Shown: one piece after another, positions 29,701 to 41,744 of the stretch | How positions within the stretch are numbered: the first letter of the stretch is position 1 | Layout of the letters: each line of letters begins with the position of its first letter | From: Ascidia mentula | Lineage: Eukaryota; Chordata; Ascidiacea; Phlebobranchia; Ascidiidae | Direction of reading: 5' to 3' | Assembly (NCBI GenBank): GCA_947561715.1 | Contig: OX387199.1 | Location: 21,085,001-21,149,000, forward strand | Length of the DNA stretch: 64,000 nt | The notes under the pieces: generated by a model | Database searches by the model: none | What the model was told of the DNA's origin: nothing | What the model saw: only the letters and a program-made list of their open reading frames with translations | Translations under genes and position numbers: made by a program

Positions 29701-32700
29701 TGGTGCGGAAACGAGATTATTGTTCCGTGACATCATAGAAGGCGCTTTAGTCGTGCGAGTACTGGCAGCAATGAAAACATTGTAAAACTGGTTTAGCATA
29801 TAAGCAAAAAAAGCCATAATAATTGAGAGCGAAAGGTACTTGGAAATCAGTGTGCCCGCTAGTGTAAAAGCTAGCACAGTGTCACTTCAAAAGCTGCACT
29901 GGTGAGACCTTATAGGTCGAAACAGTGTGTACACCATGCAGCTGGTTTAATATAGTTTTGCATTATACTGGACACAACAAGTGAACAAGTGAAACAAACG
30001 GATTTTGATGTTAATATAAGTTGAAGACAGATGACCGCTGTGTCGGCCTATCAAGTCTTATAGAGTTGGGTAATAATAAAACAATTACTGGGTCAGGTGG
30101 TTCTTGTGGTTAATGTACATATGACACGGCCATGACAACTTTGCGTAAAACTAAAGGCACATCTACAACAAACATATATCCAAAGTTTTTCAGTTCTACG
30201 TCAACTAAAAAATGTAGAAAACTGCACGAAAAGTAGCGGCGACCAAAAATCGTAAACCTTGTGCGCTGAGGAGAAAAGGAGGCGCTTGCGTTGAAAAAAT
30301 GCAATGTTTAGATAGGAGAAGGCGCCTTTTTTTGCAGATATCGAATAGTTTCAAACATAGGAGAATCCACAGATTACGTTACTGAAAGGTCAGGACAGGG
30401 TTTTGCTTCACACAAAAATATGTCATTGTGACGTCACAAACCAAAGGCTTATTTGTCCCTAATTAACGGAAGACCATAGGGTATAGCAGAAACGACATTA
30501 CTCTGTACTTCGATAAGACGGGAATGGTGCGTTTCTTTCATTACATGACGCCATTGACATTACATGACGCCATTTTGGGTGGGATGTCATGACGCCAAAG
30601 TGCGACTTTGATCAGCTGTTTCTCAGAAACCAGTCGCCGTATCAACCTACGTTTTTCGCCAAAAATGTTTTAAAGTTATGAACATCTCTTAGTTTGATTA
30701 TTAACATGTTTTATTTTTACGTGTCATATGCACTTTAAAGCTTTTATGATCGCCAACGTGATGCATGAACTTTTGTAAACACGACAGACACAAACCGTCA
30801 ATTAAGCATTGCCGTTTTGTTCACTCACAGCAAAAGATGTAAGTAATTGAACTTTGAGGCTGCCAAACACCGCCGAGAAAACCCGACCAAATTAGCTGAT
30901 TATGCAACACAGTTTATATTGCCACTTTTTGCCTGGCAGTACCGTTGCCTACGCGTTCGCTTCATAAATGATTTGATCAACTAGGCACAATCAACCATTA
31001 ATGCATTTTTCGCAATATAGTTCGTAACTGGAAATGTTGAAAACATCAAATTAAAGTTAACACAAAGGTGAGATTAAAGTTATGACATCATACCCAAAAC
31101 AACGTCTTGTAATGTCACTGAACAAAGAAACGCACCAACCCCGTCTTATCGAAGTACGAGTAATGTCGTTTCTGTTACACCCTATGGTCTTTCGAAAATC
31201 ATGGACAAATAAGCCTTTGGTTTGTGACGTCACAGTGACATATATTTGTATTATGTAATACCATGTCCAGACCTATTAAGTGACGAAATTTTTGGATTCT
31301 CCTGTGTTTGAAACTATTCGATATCTGCAATATAAGGCGCCTTCTCCTATGCAAACAATGCATTGTGTGATGTCCTTTTCTCCTCAGCGCAAAAGGTTTA
31401 CGATTCTTGGTCGCCGCTACCTTTCGTGCAGTTTTTTACATTTTTTAGTTGACGGAGAACCGAAAAATTTTGGATGTATGCTTGTTGTAGATGAACCTTT
31501 AGTTTTACGCAAAGTTGCCATCACCGTGTCATATGCACTTTAAACTGTGACTTATTGATGCAAACTGAACAAAATGTCACCTGTGTAACAACAATACTTA
31601 CAATATTTTTTGCGTTTTCTTCCCTAAAATGTTCACGCAGTTTAGTCAACAAATTTTCTAATTGTCTTGCGGGTTTAATCTCAGGTTCATGGGGCAGATT
31701 TTGTGTAGAAACCTCGTAAGATTGAATCGTTTCTTCTCGACATCCTTTTTCAATCTCTTCAAGCTGAGTCACTTCTAAACACTGTTCATTGACAACCTGA
31801 ATATTAAAGGTTTTTATCTTATTTCCCACTTTCAGTTATAATGGAATCCTTATTTCTTGTTAGATTTCTTTGTAAGAAATTAATTTTTGCACCATATCTG
31901 TCATCCTTTTTTAACTTTTTCGGTCGCGATGACCAATTGCTAAGAATTTTGCGACACACAGTGAATACAGAGCATGATATTTTTTTTTCTAAATATGAAA
32001 AAAAAAAACTTTTGTATATTTTGGTGCCGACTAATTTCCCTCTAGTGGGAAATATCCCATCGATAAAAAAGCGATAAAAAGCATTTGGGATCACTGTTTG
32101 CCAAACAAAATGAAGGTAAATTAAAAACTCTTACTTTCTGCATTTCCACTTTGTACTTTTCTTTGGCTTCCCTCACAGCTTCGTTAACAGTCATTTTCCA
32201 ATGTTTCTTTAAACCAAGTTTGTATATTAATTTTTTTAAGGTAATAAGTTTAATACTAAAAAATTACTTTGACTTGCATCTTAGATTATTATATGTAAGA
32301 TCCTAAATTCGGCACAATATTGTCAAGTTTACCCTAAGAAAGCTTAGCTGAATACCAGGTGAAAGTCGGTAAATGTTTTGTTAACTTAATCAACATAAAA
32401 TTACAGATAGTTACATAGTTTCCACAAACCAGATTAGTTTTGTTAATTTTTTTGAACACCGCAAACTCCAAGTCCACGTATTCACGCAAATGTTTCCTGT
32501 ACTTCGCAAGAAACTCAGCGTCACCAAGATGTGGTTCGCTATCAAAGTTTTTCAGAACTTCTGCTTTTAAGCTTTTATGTTTCTCTTTAAAGGCTGTTTT
32601 GTTGTGACATCGGTCATTACAAAACTACAAAGAACGCATAAGGAAGTAACTGTTTTAGCAACTTAATAAAAAATTCAAATTACCTTGTTCATTTTTTGTT

Positions 32701-35700
32701 TATAGCTATTTGAGCATTCTAAACTGGCTTGTAAAGCTATGTTTTCTGCTTGCGCCTGAACAACAAAATGTAAAAATATTTTTTGATTAAAAAAATATAA
32801 AACAAGAATGTGACAGGAGAGGGAAAACTAGAATTCACTACAGTTATCACCCAAGGAAAGTATACGAGATTTTATATTGTTTGTAAGGTTGTTACGTTTT
32901 GGATTTTCACATTTTGCATGTCAATAAGTGTCTGACGTCTAAATCCAAAAGAAAACTTACTGAGCAAGCAACAAACTACGTTTATTTGTTTAATGAATAA
33001 ATATTAAATCACATAAAATTGTGTAAATTCTCTTTTACTATGTGGTTTCATGCAATTAAAGTTATTACCTGTGCTATCGCCTTAACATCAGGCATTTTCC
33101 CAATGCTCAGTGCTTTAAAGTAAGACAAGCTTAAATTAATAAGATCAGTTCCTGTAACTGGATTGCCGTTAACTTTCTTTGTTATGACTTTTTTCCTTGA
33201 AAATATGCTTTTTACCAGTAGGTCGAGGCTGTCAATAAACTCATTTCTAAGATCTGCATCATTTGAAGAAAACAATTGTTTAAAAACCACGAGTTACTTA
33301 TTACTAATATGTTATAAAAATTTGAATATTTTTTTTCTAAACTTGCAAATGCTACCTTTTAACTGAAGGTGACTTCCTTGCTTTACTTTTCTTTCAGTAA
33401 CATTAAATCCTGGATGTGGCATCAAACAACAAGAGATGTTTTCAAAAGCACCAAGCAAACCCTTCCGAACTGATTCAATTTCTGGTTGTTCTGAAGTGGT
33501 TTCCAAAATTTTCTGAAGATATTTCACACCACCATCGAAATTACATTTGTAATCTGTGAATCCCCAATCACGAACAAGAAACATCAAGTGCTTGAAATAG
33601 AATTGACATTGGGTAAATTCTAAAGGATGAAACTAATTACTCTACAAAGGCTTTTCTGGCGTAATTTCATTACATCATCGTTTCGGTTGCTATGCAGCAG
33701 CCTACATCATGATGTAGAAACGTGAATGTGCAGAATAACACAACGTCGAGGCGCACCAACTGAGAAAAACGTTAGAATGGAAAAACAAAAGAAAAACGAT
33801 ATGGAATGGCAGGGCGGACACATCAGCACTACAATTATCGGCAACCACGGGTTACCATAGTGTTTGATGTACACGAGGTGCAGGGGCAGAATTGCCTGGC
33901 AAGTGTCGATACACTGGGGGAACTGGAAATGCTGTACGCCCCTCGTGGGTGCATGTGTACATTAGAGATGTGACCAAACGCAAAGAAAAATCGACTCTCT
34001 CTTACCATGCGGCCAAAAAGGGACATATGGTGGATTTTAAAAATACCGTGATTTTGGATCACGAATCTGACAGGTACAAGAGATGTTTTTGGAGTAGTTG
34101 AATATAAAGCTTCTTCACTGAATGACAAAAAATAAATCCTGTTTCCGCCGGCTTACCGACACTTGCTATAGGCAATTTCGCCCTTGAACCTCTTGCACTA
34201 CAAAAACAATGATAACCGTGGTTGCCGATAATTTTAGTGCAGATGTGTTCGTCCCGCCATATCGTTCTTCATTTCTTCTTTTTTATGTTCTAACGTTTTT
34301 CTCAGCTTGTCCGCCTCGAGATTATCTACTTTATTCTGTACAGATGTAATTGATTATTGCCAGAAGATCGTTTTTATGCAGAATGGCACAAAAAAGTTAA
34401 ATTACCTGAAACGAAGTTGTGATGTTTTTCGGTTTGATCCTGTCAGTTTCATTCCATTCATAGATCGTCTGTATGGGGACATTCACAAACTTTTCTGCCT
34501 GGTGCCATTTTTTTTCGAGATAAGCCATCCAATCAGCACTCTTTGAGTATTGCGTAAATAGCTTTGAAAATATTGGTTTTTTAACCCATAAACCCATGAG
34601 TTTATTGTGATGATTGAATTGCTTAATTTATTTGTGTTATCGTCACTTTGACTTACATAAAGATGTTGTAAATTGTCCCCTTGTGTTTGATTGGACACAT
34701 TATAGATTTGAAGCGAGCTCATCAAAGTGCTGAATGCAAATATGAAAGAACAACCTTTCACTGTGTCTTGGTGATCAAAAGACCCTTGAGAATCCATAAG
34801 AAATAAAGCAACCTATAAACATATTGCATATGTTTATGCTGCAAAAACGTTCATATCATTTAACAATTGCACACAACGCAAATCTTTTTATTACTTTTGT
34901 TTGTGGTGTATCAATGAAAAATGGCTCATCCCAAATCCAAATTCCTTGTGTGTGTCTCTCGTTACCACCTCGCCATGAAAATCCTTCAACCAATTCATCT
35001 TCTTTGGATTCGAGCCACGAATCCGACTGTTGTGAACGACAGCAAAAAAGTTATTCGGTTTCGAATTAGACGATATCTTCTTCAAGTTTGTTAAATATTA
35101 TTATAATGTGTTGTGCACTGTACTTTCAATTTCGGTCAAGAAAAAACAGCTTTGCTTAGTGCATAAATAATTTCCATGCCTTGTTATTTCTCTCCGCCCA
35201 CAAAAATCTCAGGAAGAAGTTCAACATGAAGGATTTTCCACCCCTGAAAGCTCCAGCAATTGAATAGATTGCAACCGGTGTGTTGGCCACATCTGGTTGG
35301 CCAAATATTCGTTCAAGTTTATCAGCATCGATTTCATAAATGTTTTCTTGTTGTGAAACTGCCTGTAGTATTTGTACAGCTTTGTGTGACTGAACAGTAC
35401 AAGTGGGCTCTAAAAATATGTTTCTTGGGAAAATAATGTATATGACGGGCTAAATTTTTCAAACCATAGGTTCAAAAAGCGTCGGATGTATTGATTTCTT
35501 ATATTTTTATGCGGTACAAGGCCAACTTAAAAAAAATGTTTCTTTAGCTCTAGAGCATTATCAATTAAACAAATCTGCTCCTAAACGAATGCAGTTATTT
35601 TTAAGGGGTGAATTCAGTTTACCTGAAGAAGAGTCAGTTGAAGTTGGAGGTCCAGCTATTTCAGATGTGTCATGCCTTGTTCGAAGATCTTTGTATTTTT

Positions 35701-35833
35701 TATCAGAAATACAATCTTCATTAGAATAGTCGTTTAATTTCACTTTGACGTAATATATGCAATAACACTTACCATGGTAAGTATCATCCCCTTCATCACT
35801 CTCAAAACAGTTGGAATGATCTGTAAACTCCAT
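26775..35833 (-). CDS. Atlastin/GBP-like GTPase with six tandem middle-domain units and a glycine-zipper tail (paralogue A)
   Basis: Twenty exons chain in phase without stops to 1024 aa: 35833-35773, 35742-35623, 35409-35180, 35026-34895, 34812-34657, 34561-34406, 33590-33356, 33253-33069, 32755-32684, 32624-32430, 32206-32135, 31796-31602, 29424-29353, 29260-29084, 29010-28936, 28856-28689, 28480-28409, 28339-28148, 27653-27582 and 27212-26775. The GTPase motifs are P-loop GAFRGGKS (113-120), switch-I Thr163 in [13 protein letters not shown] (188-191) and the GBP/atlastin RD motif in FLVRDW (292-293). From residue 426 come six units, each a short helix ending YxxxM(N/D/Q)(E/K/M) plus a longer helical segment. 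This is the atlastin middle-domain pattern, normally present once. The tail (about 960-1005) is Gly/Ala-rich ([18 protein letters not shown]). Introns 3 and 18 start with GC. An upstream in-frame Met lies at 35935. AATAAA occurs at 26694-26689. The likely role, from the family, is GTP-driven membrane tethering or remodelling. Confidence 0.88.
29536..31545. mobile_element. Nested inverted-repeat (MITE-like) elements in intron 12 of paralogue A
   Basis: The left end at 29536 (aaagtgcatgtgacacgg) and the right end near 31545 (gtgtcatatgcactttaaa) are inverted. Inside, 30112-30739 is a second copy in the opposite orientation with its own inverted ends. The two arms of the family are arm a (gatcagctgt with tctcagaaacc) and arm b ('tgacaactttgcgtaaaact'). 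No transposase is seen. Related pieces occur at 8.7, 43.1 and 44.9-45.6 kb. It sits at the point where paralogue A has two helical units more than paralogue B. Confidence 0.75.
33760..34305. mobile_element. Foldback insertion with about 165-bp inverted arms, in intron 6 of paralogue A
   Basis: The arms 33760-33925 and 34140-34305 are inverted copies, with outer ends ctgagaaaaacgtta and taacgtttttctcag. The interior plus strand (about 33.93-34.10 kb) reads [11 protein letters not shown], then [13 protein letters not shown] and [11 protein letters not shown]. This resembles the C-terminal part of GIY-YIG-type endonuclease regions in Penelope-like retroelements. It looks like a captured or truncated retroelement tail. 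No complete enzyme is present. Confidence 0.6.
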
Positions 35834-35839
35834 GCTGCA

Positions 35840-37570
35840 AAATGTAACAAAATATGTAAAAAATGTTAATGATCTCACCGTAAAATTTTTCCCTATTAAA
35901 TGCTTGAACCTTTTTGTAAACGACAAAAATGGCATAATCAGGCTGTAATAAGTTGAAGAAAAGAATTTACGCTAAAAATTAATGAAGTCCAGTACAGTAA
36001 GTTTGTTGACTTCCACTGCCCAATAAACGAAATGCTAGGATGCGTCCAGCCAAAATCGCTTCCTTGCTATGATTAACCACAAATGCATGTAAACGCAATG
36101 ACGTCGCTAACAGGCGCTAGAAATTTGTGTGTTTATAAACACTTTCAACGATATACAGAACAACCCAATCTAGAATCTGCTGATCCAGAGCTTCGGATAA
36201 ACCGAATCTGCGTCAAAAACTGACTGGCTCAACTTTTTGTAGCAACGACTGTCACAACTCTTTGATTGCAAAAGCAGTTGGCTCTGTTGATCTCTGTGTT
36301 AATATCCTTTACTGTTGCAAAACTCTTACCGACCTTTATTCTTCCACACAAACTTTATTGCCTGCAACCCAGACAGCCAAACACCGCGAGAAAAATGTAA
36401 TTGTGTGTGCTCGGTTTAAAAATTAACTTTCAACTTTAACATTCTCGTAAACGCTTGCATCGTTGAATCGCATGCGTGTGTGTTTGATATTTTATGGGTA
36501 AACGTGCGTCACTAACAAACAGAAATGTTTGTGAACAATGCGGATTGTTGTGGCTTGCCAGTAGGTATCTGAAAAACTCTTTAAACGGATTCTGCGATAA
36601 ATGCTTGTGATTTGATAAATATTATTTCCCTGATACGTCTTGCAACCTTTCAGAAGTTATATTTTGAACATGCATTCTCGGTTTTGTGATGACAATTCAA
36701 ACTGCAATAAATCACTAAATAAAGTACCAGACACATTTCATGAATTCCTTTTTGTTTATTTAAAGTAAATAAACACCATACACAAAGTTTTGTCATTTTC
36801 TTCCTTGTGTTGGGACCAAACGCGCACAACAGTCATTAAAATATTGCAGTGTGGAATAATCTAACCAAAATAACAAAACGATTATTACAATGTGTGTTGC
36901 TTTCTGATATGTGTAATTAACTCCTCGTTTTTCCGGGCAGCTTCTCGCCAACCACCTAAGGTTCCAAGCTGTGCGGTTCTCGTCAGTTTATTGCCTCGTT
37001 GACGGCGTAATTGTACGGGAAACGATAAAATTACGAGTTATATTGTGAAAAAGAGCCATGAAAAAGGGCCCGTTTTTCTGTGGCAGTGTGAGTGCCTTTT
37101 TCTTTTTGTAGATCACATAAACTTATAGTGAAACCTAGCATTTACGACAAAAATCCCTTAATTTTGAGGAAACAATGGTGTTCGTGGGTCCCTTTTGGTA
37201 TTCATGCCCCTTAGTCTGGCATGGGTCCAGGTGCGCTGCTCAACGGTTACTAGCTGCAGACACTTGGTCTCATCAGTGCAGCTGTTGACTGTGGCACTGT
37301 GCTAGCTTCTACACTATCAAGCACACAAATTTCCACTTTGTGGTACTTTCCCGGTAAAAGAACATCATTAAACAGGGAATGGAATTATCAGAGGAAAATA
37401 TTAAACCCCGCTCAGACCATGTATGGCTCTACCAGGGAAAGGTTGTCAATCCTGTCGTAAAGCTTTGTAGCACGTTTGCACATTATGCTATGTTACGCGT
37501 TACAACATGGGTTCGATATTTGCTGTGACAGGTCCACAACATGCTTTTCTAACCATTAAATTTTAAAGCA
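35840..37570. other. 5' flank of paralogue A, no gene seen
   Basis: The first exon of paralogue A ends upstream here, and a longer in-frame N-terminus to 35935 is possible. Otherwise I see no exon, recognised repeat or RNA gene. It should contain the promoter, but no clear motif was identified. Confidence 0.35.
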
Positions 37571-37769
37571 GGTTAATTTAATAAACGCATGTTGACGTTT
37601 TTGGAATTGCTATTAAAAGGCTTTCAAACCACGCGCAATGACACCATTTAAAGCAACAATTAACTACGTTAATACAAGTTTTACGAGCAAGCAAACATTC
37701 CCGTGGGGCAATGCATTGCTTCCATGACATGTTGTATAAATACCAATTGCCTGATAACTTATTCAACGT

Positions 37770-38300
37770 TGTGTTTGGCAGTGTCGATTTACAGATGAAT
37801 CCAATTAACATGTTTGACAGTTGCCATCTGTATGCAGCTCACAGTGTTCATATTATTGGCCTCATGCTTATTTTTACCACTAAACGTTGGATGACACTAC
37901 AATTAGGTTTAGCTATAGAGTAAACTGCGAATTTGAAATGTTCTGTAAAAGCATAAGCAGAGGGTGCTAAATCCATTGTCTTCTAAATACTTTGTTCTAC
38001 CAAAGTCTTTCAACACATCTGCTTTTCTGCTTTTCTGCTTTTCTGCTTTTAATGTTTTTTGTTAAGTTGGCTGTGACGTATGTGTTCACAAAACTACTGG
38101 AATAGGAGGAAGCCGATTAATATTTAAAATAATTCATTTCCACATATCGCTAATACGACCACTGGAAAAGTTATTTCGTTGTTTTTGTGAGGATGTCCTC
38201 AATGGAACCATCCAAGGCCGCAGTGCATATGTCAATATATTTTATAGGAAACCAAACACTCGTGACACGTCGTAAAGTAACAAATGATCGTTGCGTGTTT
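37770..38300. repeat. Spacer repeat, copy 1 (matches 40.15-40.53 kb)
   Basis: Shared landmarks are 'gtgtcgatttacagatgaatccaa', ttttaccactaaacgttgga, and 'cgtaaagtaacaaatgatcgttgcgtgtttt' in pieces. A third, shorter match is at 52.22-52.40 kb. Non-coding. Confidence 0.75.
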
Positions 38301-38329
38301 TAACAACATTGCAACACAAGTCAAAATGA

Positions 38330-38720
38330 CAAACGCCGTCGGTGAAAAAGGGAACTAACGTTGTGATGACGTAGGTCGTGAACGCTGTAATTGATACGTG
38401 AAGGTATTTGGCAGAGGCGTTGTGGGTTACATGGGCCGTTAAAAATTGTTAAAACAAAATCTAATTTGCTTTTGGCTCTGAAGACCCCTGCTTGGCGTTC
38501 TAAGCACACAAAGTAACTTGCGACATAACTATTTTTGCACGGCTTACGTTTTAACATTACTTGATCTAAATAAAGTTAGTAAATTTTTATTCCTGGTAGT
38601 GTAGATGAAATATGAGGTTGTGGAGTTTGTGCTATCCAGACATAAAAAAAAACAATTATGGCCAGTCTTTAGCAAGCTTCGATTAGTGGCACGATGTAAT
38701 ACACCTTAAATACATCTGTA
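38330..38720. repeat. Second member of the 'gccgtcggtgaaaaaggga' repeat family
   Basis: Near full-length match to 10.59-10.99 kb over the same features: cgccgtcggtgaaaaaggga, 'gatgacgtaggtcgtgaacgctg', and 'aacaattatggccagtctt'. It supports a roughly 400-bp element. Confidence 0.75.
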
Positions 38721-38867
38721 AACATAGGAATAGTCGATCTGTGCAGACGAGACGTACGATGCATATTTTTTTTCCTGTTCTTACGAGACGTACAATTATA
38801 CCAATTTGGGGCTTTCTTTTCTAGTATGCTACGCTTGCTTCATTTCCGGTTTATTATTAATGCCCTA

Positions 38868-38942
38868 AACATGTGGATTGAAACAAGCCTTAAACACGTG
38901 GATTGAAATAAGCCTTAAACATGTGGATTGAAACAAGCCCTA
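38868..38942. repeat. Short tandem repeat, three units of about 25-30 bp
   Basis: Three units of aaacatgtggattgaaacaa (with g/t variants) follow each other. A simpler repeat of 'cttttctgctttt' lies at 38016-38050. Confidence 0.8.
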
Positions 38943-39199
38943 ATTAGGAATTTTTTTACTGTAATTTTTAAAGTTATAGAACGACTGTAAACTTTTCGTT
39001 AAAATTCGTTAAAATTCGAGTAGCTGATACAACGCAACTAAGTCGAACAGGTAATTGGTCAAGACACTGTATTGTTTAAATTCACTTGCTTCGGTTGAAA
39101 AGTGTTGTACTAACACCCTGTTTTGAAGGTACATAGGACACATTTATTCTCTCAACATCTTTGACACAATTTTGAAAATTTGATATTTCCAAACAAATT

Positions 39200-40540
39200 T
39201 AGCAAAACGTGTTTTTATTTGGTTCGGTTTCCTGACCCCTTCAAGGAAATGGAAATTCAATTAATCCTAACCCTTTAATCAAAGAAATCAAGGATATGAA
39301 ACGCCAAACCAATGAATTGCACAACATTGCGACACAAGTCACCATGAAAAACGCCGTCGGTGAAAAAGGGAATGTTGTGATGACGTAAATCGTGCGAACG
39401 CTGTAGTTGAGGCGTGGAGGTAATTGGTGGAAGCATTGTGGGTTCATGCGCTGTTGCAAAAACTCTGAAACCGCCTGGTTGGCATTGAAGGCACATAAAG
39501 CAAGTTCTTACAACGGCTTCGACTAAAGGTTTTCATAGACAGAAATCACTGTGATTACCGCCAATATGTGCAACATATTTACCGCAATATAGAGCTACAA
39601 AGACGAAAAATCGTGGCTAACGCTGCGAACATGACAGAACAGAAGAATCACACCACCATGCTTCCTGTTATGTTACATCACTTGATTCGCTTCAACACGC
39701 ATATTGCTTGCGGTGTTACATTTTAATCCAATGCGCCAAACATGTGGTTCGATACAAGCCTTATTGTCCTATGTACGTCGTGGTAAGTACATGAATTTAT
39801 CTCATCCTGACTGGTAGCAGAGTTCACGTTAAAAGTAGCTTAGTTGCACAGCAAGTGGCAAAAAAGTTCTGTATCCATATACGCTTGCACAGGTCTGCCC
39901 AACATGTTTTTGACATTTTTCTTATAGGGATATTGTTTTAAGTGTCGCATTGGATTAAATGATAATCTGAATACTATACTTGCGATGAATCAAGTATTCG
40001 ATGCATTTAAGCATGGACTTGAATGCGATCATTCTAGGTTATCAGGGAACATTCTTTTGTAATCAATTTGCAACAAAAGTAAAGTGTTACTAATAAACTC
40101 AGTGTGGGATATGGGTGTTCTTGTGGTGACAATCTATTCTAATTGACAGGAGTGTCGATTTACAGATGAATCCAATGTTCAGCCATTCTTAAACATAACT
40201 CGTTTAGGTTTATGCTTATTTTTACCACTAAACGTTGGATGACACTACCATTATTAGACTAAGAAGTAAAGTTACAAAACATATATGTTTTGCAAAAGCA
40301 TAAGTAGAGGGTGATAAGTTTATTGTCTGCAAAATGCGTTGTTCTACTGAAGTCTTTCAACCCTTCTGACTTGACTAATACGACCGCCGGAAAATACATT
40401 TTGTTGTATTAGTGAGGACTTCTCAGTGGAACCAACCAAGGCCGCAGTGCATATGTCAATATATTTTCTAGGAAAGCAAACACTCGTGACATGTCGTAAA
40501 GTAACAAATGATCGTTGCGTGTTTTCGTGTGCTGTTCCGA
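39200..40540. repeat. Duplicated spacer block, copy 1 (matches 50.87-52.40 kb)
   Basis: Collinear landmarks shared with 50.87-52.40 kb are ggttcggtttcctgacccct, the 'gccgtcggtgaaaaaggga' repeat, the string gattcgcttcaacacgcata, and 'ttagttgcacagcaagtggca'. It lies between paralogue A and the 3' end of paralogue B. Short plus-strand open frames at 40.43-40.75 kb have no recognised family. Confidence 0.8.
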
Positions 40541-41744
40541 AGAATCGATGGTCGCTACACTCAAACGCAAAGAAAGCAGAGATCCTTCTTTTAATTCAGT
40601 ATTGCTACCAGGGTTAGTTCATCAATCCGTAAATCTGGCTAAATGTTCACAAGGCGAGACATCAAGGGCGTATATTCAAGCGGAACTGCGAGATAACACA
40701 AAGTTGTCTGCCATCTCCAACTTGGTAAACGTCCAGGTTGCCCTGCACTAACGATGTATACCGCCAGGCTGGACCCGCGTGTTTATGGCCCTCTTGTATG
40801 TAATGGCCAGGACTTACAAGATGGATTGTGGTTTTCAGTGTTAATCGTTTTTTATCAAATTACATTCTCGATAAAAATTTTCCAAAAAAATATAAATTAT
40901 TTGTATGAACTGAGAAAGGTACTGTGGCGAAAATGACACACGGTACTAATTCCTTTCTTGTTTTCTTCTTTGATGGTCTGAGTTGTTTATTTAAAGCACT
41001 CCTTATTACATATATGCACACAACACTTTAGCGGTTCGAGGTTTTTCGGCTTTAGTAGTGAGCCGTTATTGCATAGTCCGGGCCTTGTCTGAATTAGGGT
41101 TGCAGCGTTGCGGAGCCGATAAAATTCCTTAACTGTACGAAAAGGATCCCAATGTTTTTAAAGCACGACCCAAAAGCACACCTCTCGACTTTTTACCGAA
41201 AACTGTATCGCGTATTACATTTTACATTCCTTCCATTTAATTTTGAAAAAATTAACCAAGCAGGCGTCAATTATATTCATGTCTGCAACACTTAAATGCA
41301 GTTATCCAATGATATTATGCAGCCAATGTATTTATTTGCAATTAGCAATACAATAAGCAAACACTAATGTAAATTGCTTCATGAATATAAACTCTACAAA
41401 CACAACACACTAATTCGAATAAAAATAATTTACGCTTGGAAACTAAACATAAGCCATTGCAGTTAAGGTAGATTTAATCAAATTCGTGTGGCTCCTGTGT
41501 TCAATTAGGCGGTTAACTTGACAGCTATAAATTGCGATACACATTCACTGATGCATGGATCAATATAACAAAACTTTCATCAATTTCCATACAAAAGCAA
41601 AATAACATTGTGCCAAACAGCAACACGTATTTTTAAGCCAAAGTAGAATAGTTTATTACAGCAAATACAAGCATTCTGCATAATATCCGATAATAATCAT
41701 GTAAAGTTTTCCAAAGGTAAAAATGATCGGTATGTTAATGTCTC

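Noticed and set aside
33892-34101. Plus-strand 69-residue open frame as a host gene
   Set aside because: It lies inside a foldback insertion in a GTPase intron and resembles a retroelement endonuclease tail.
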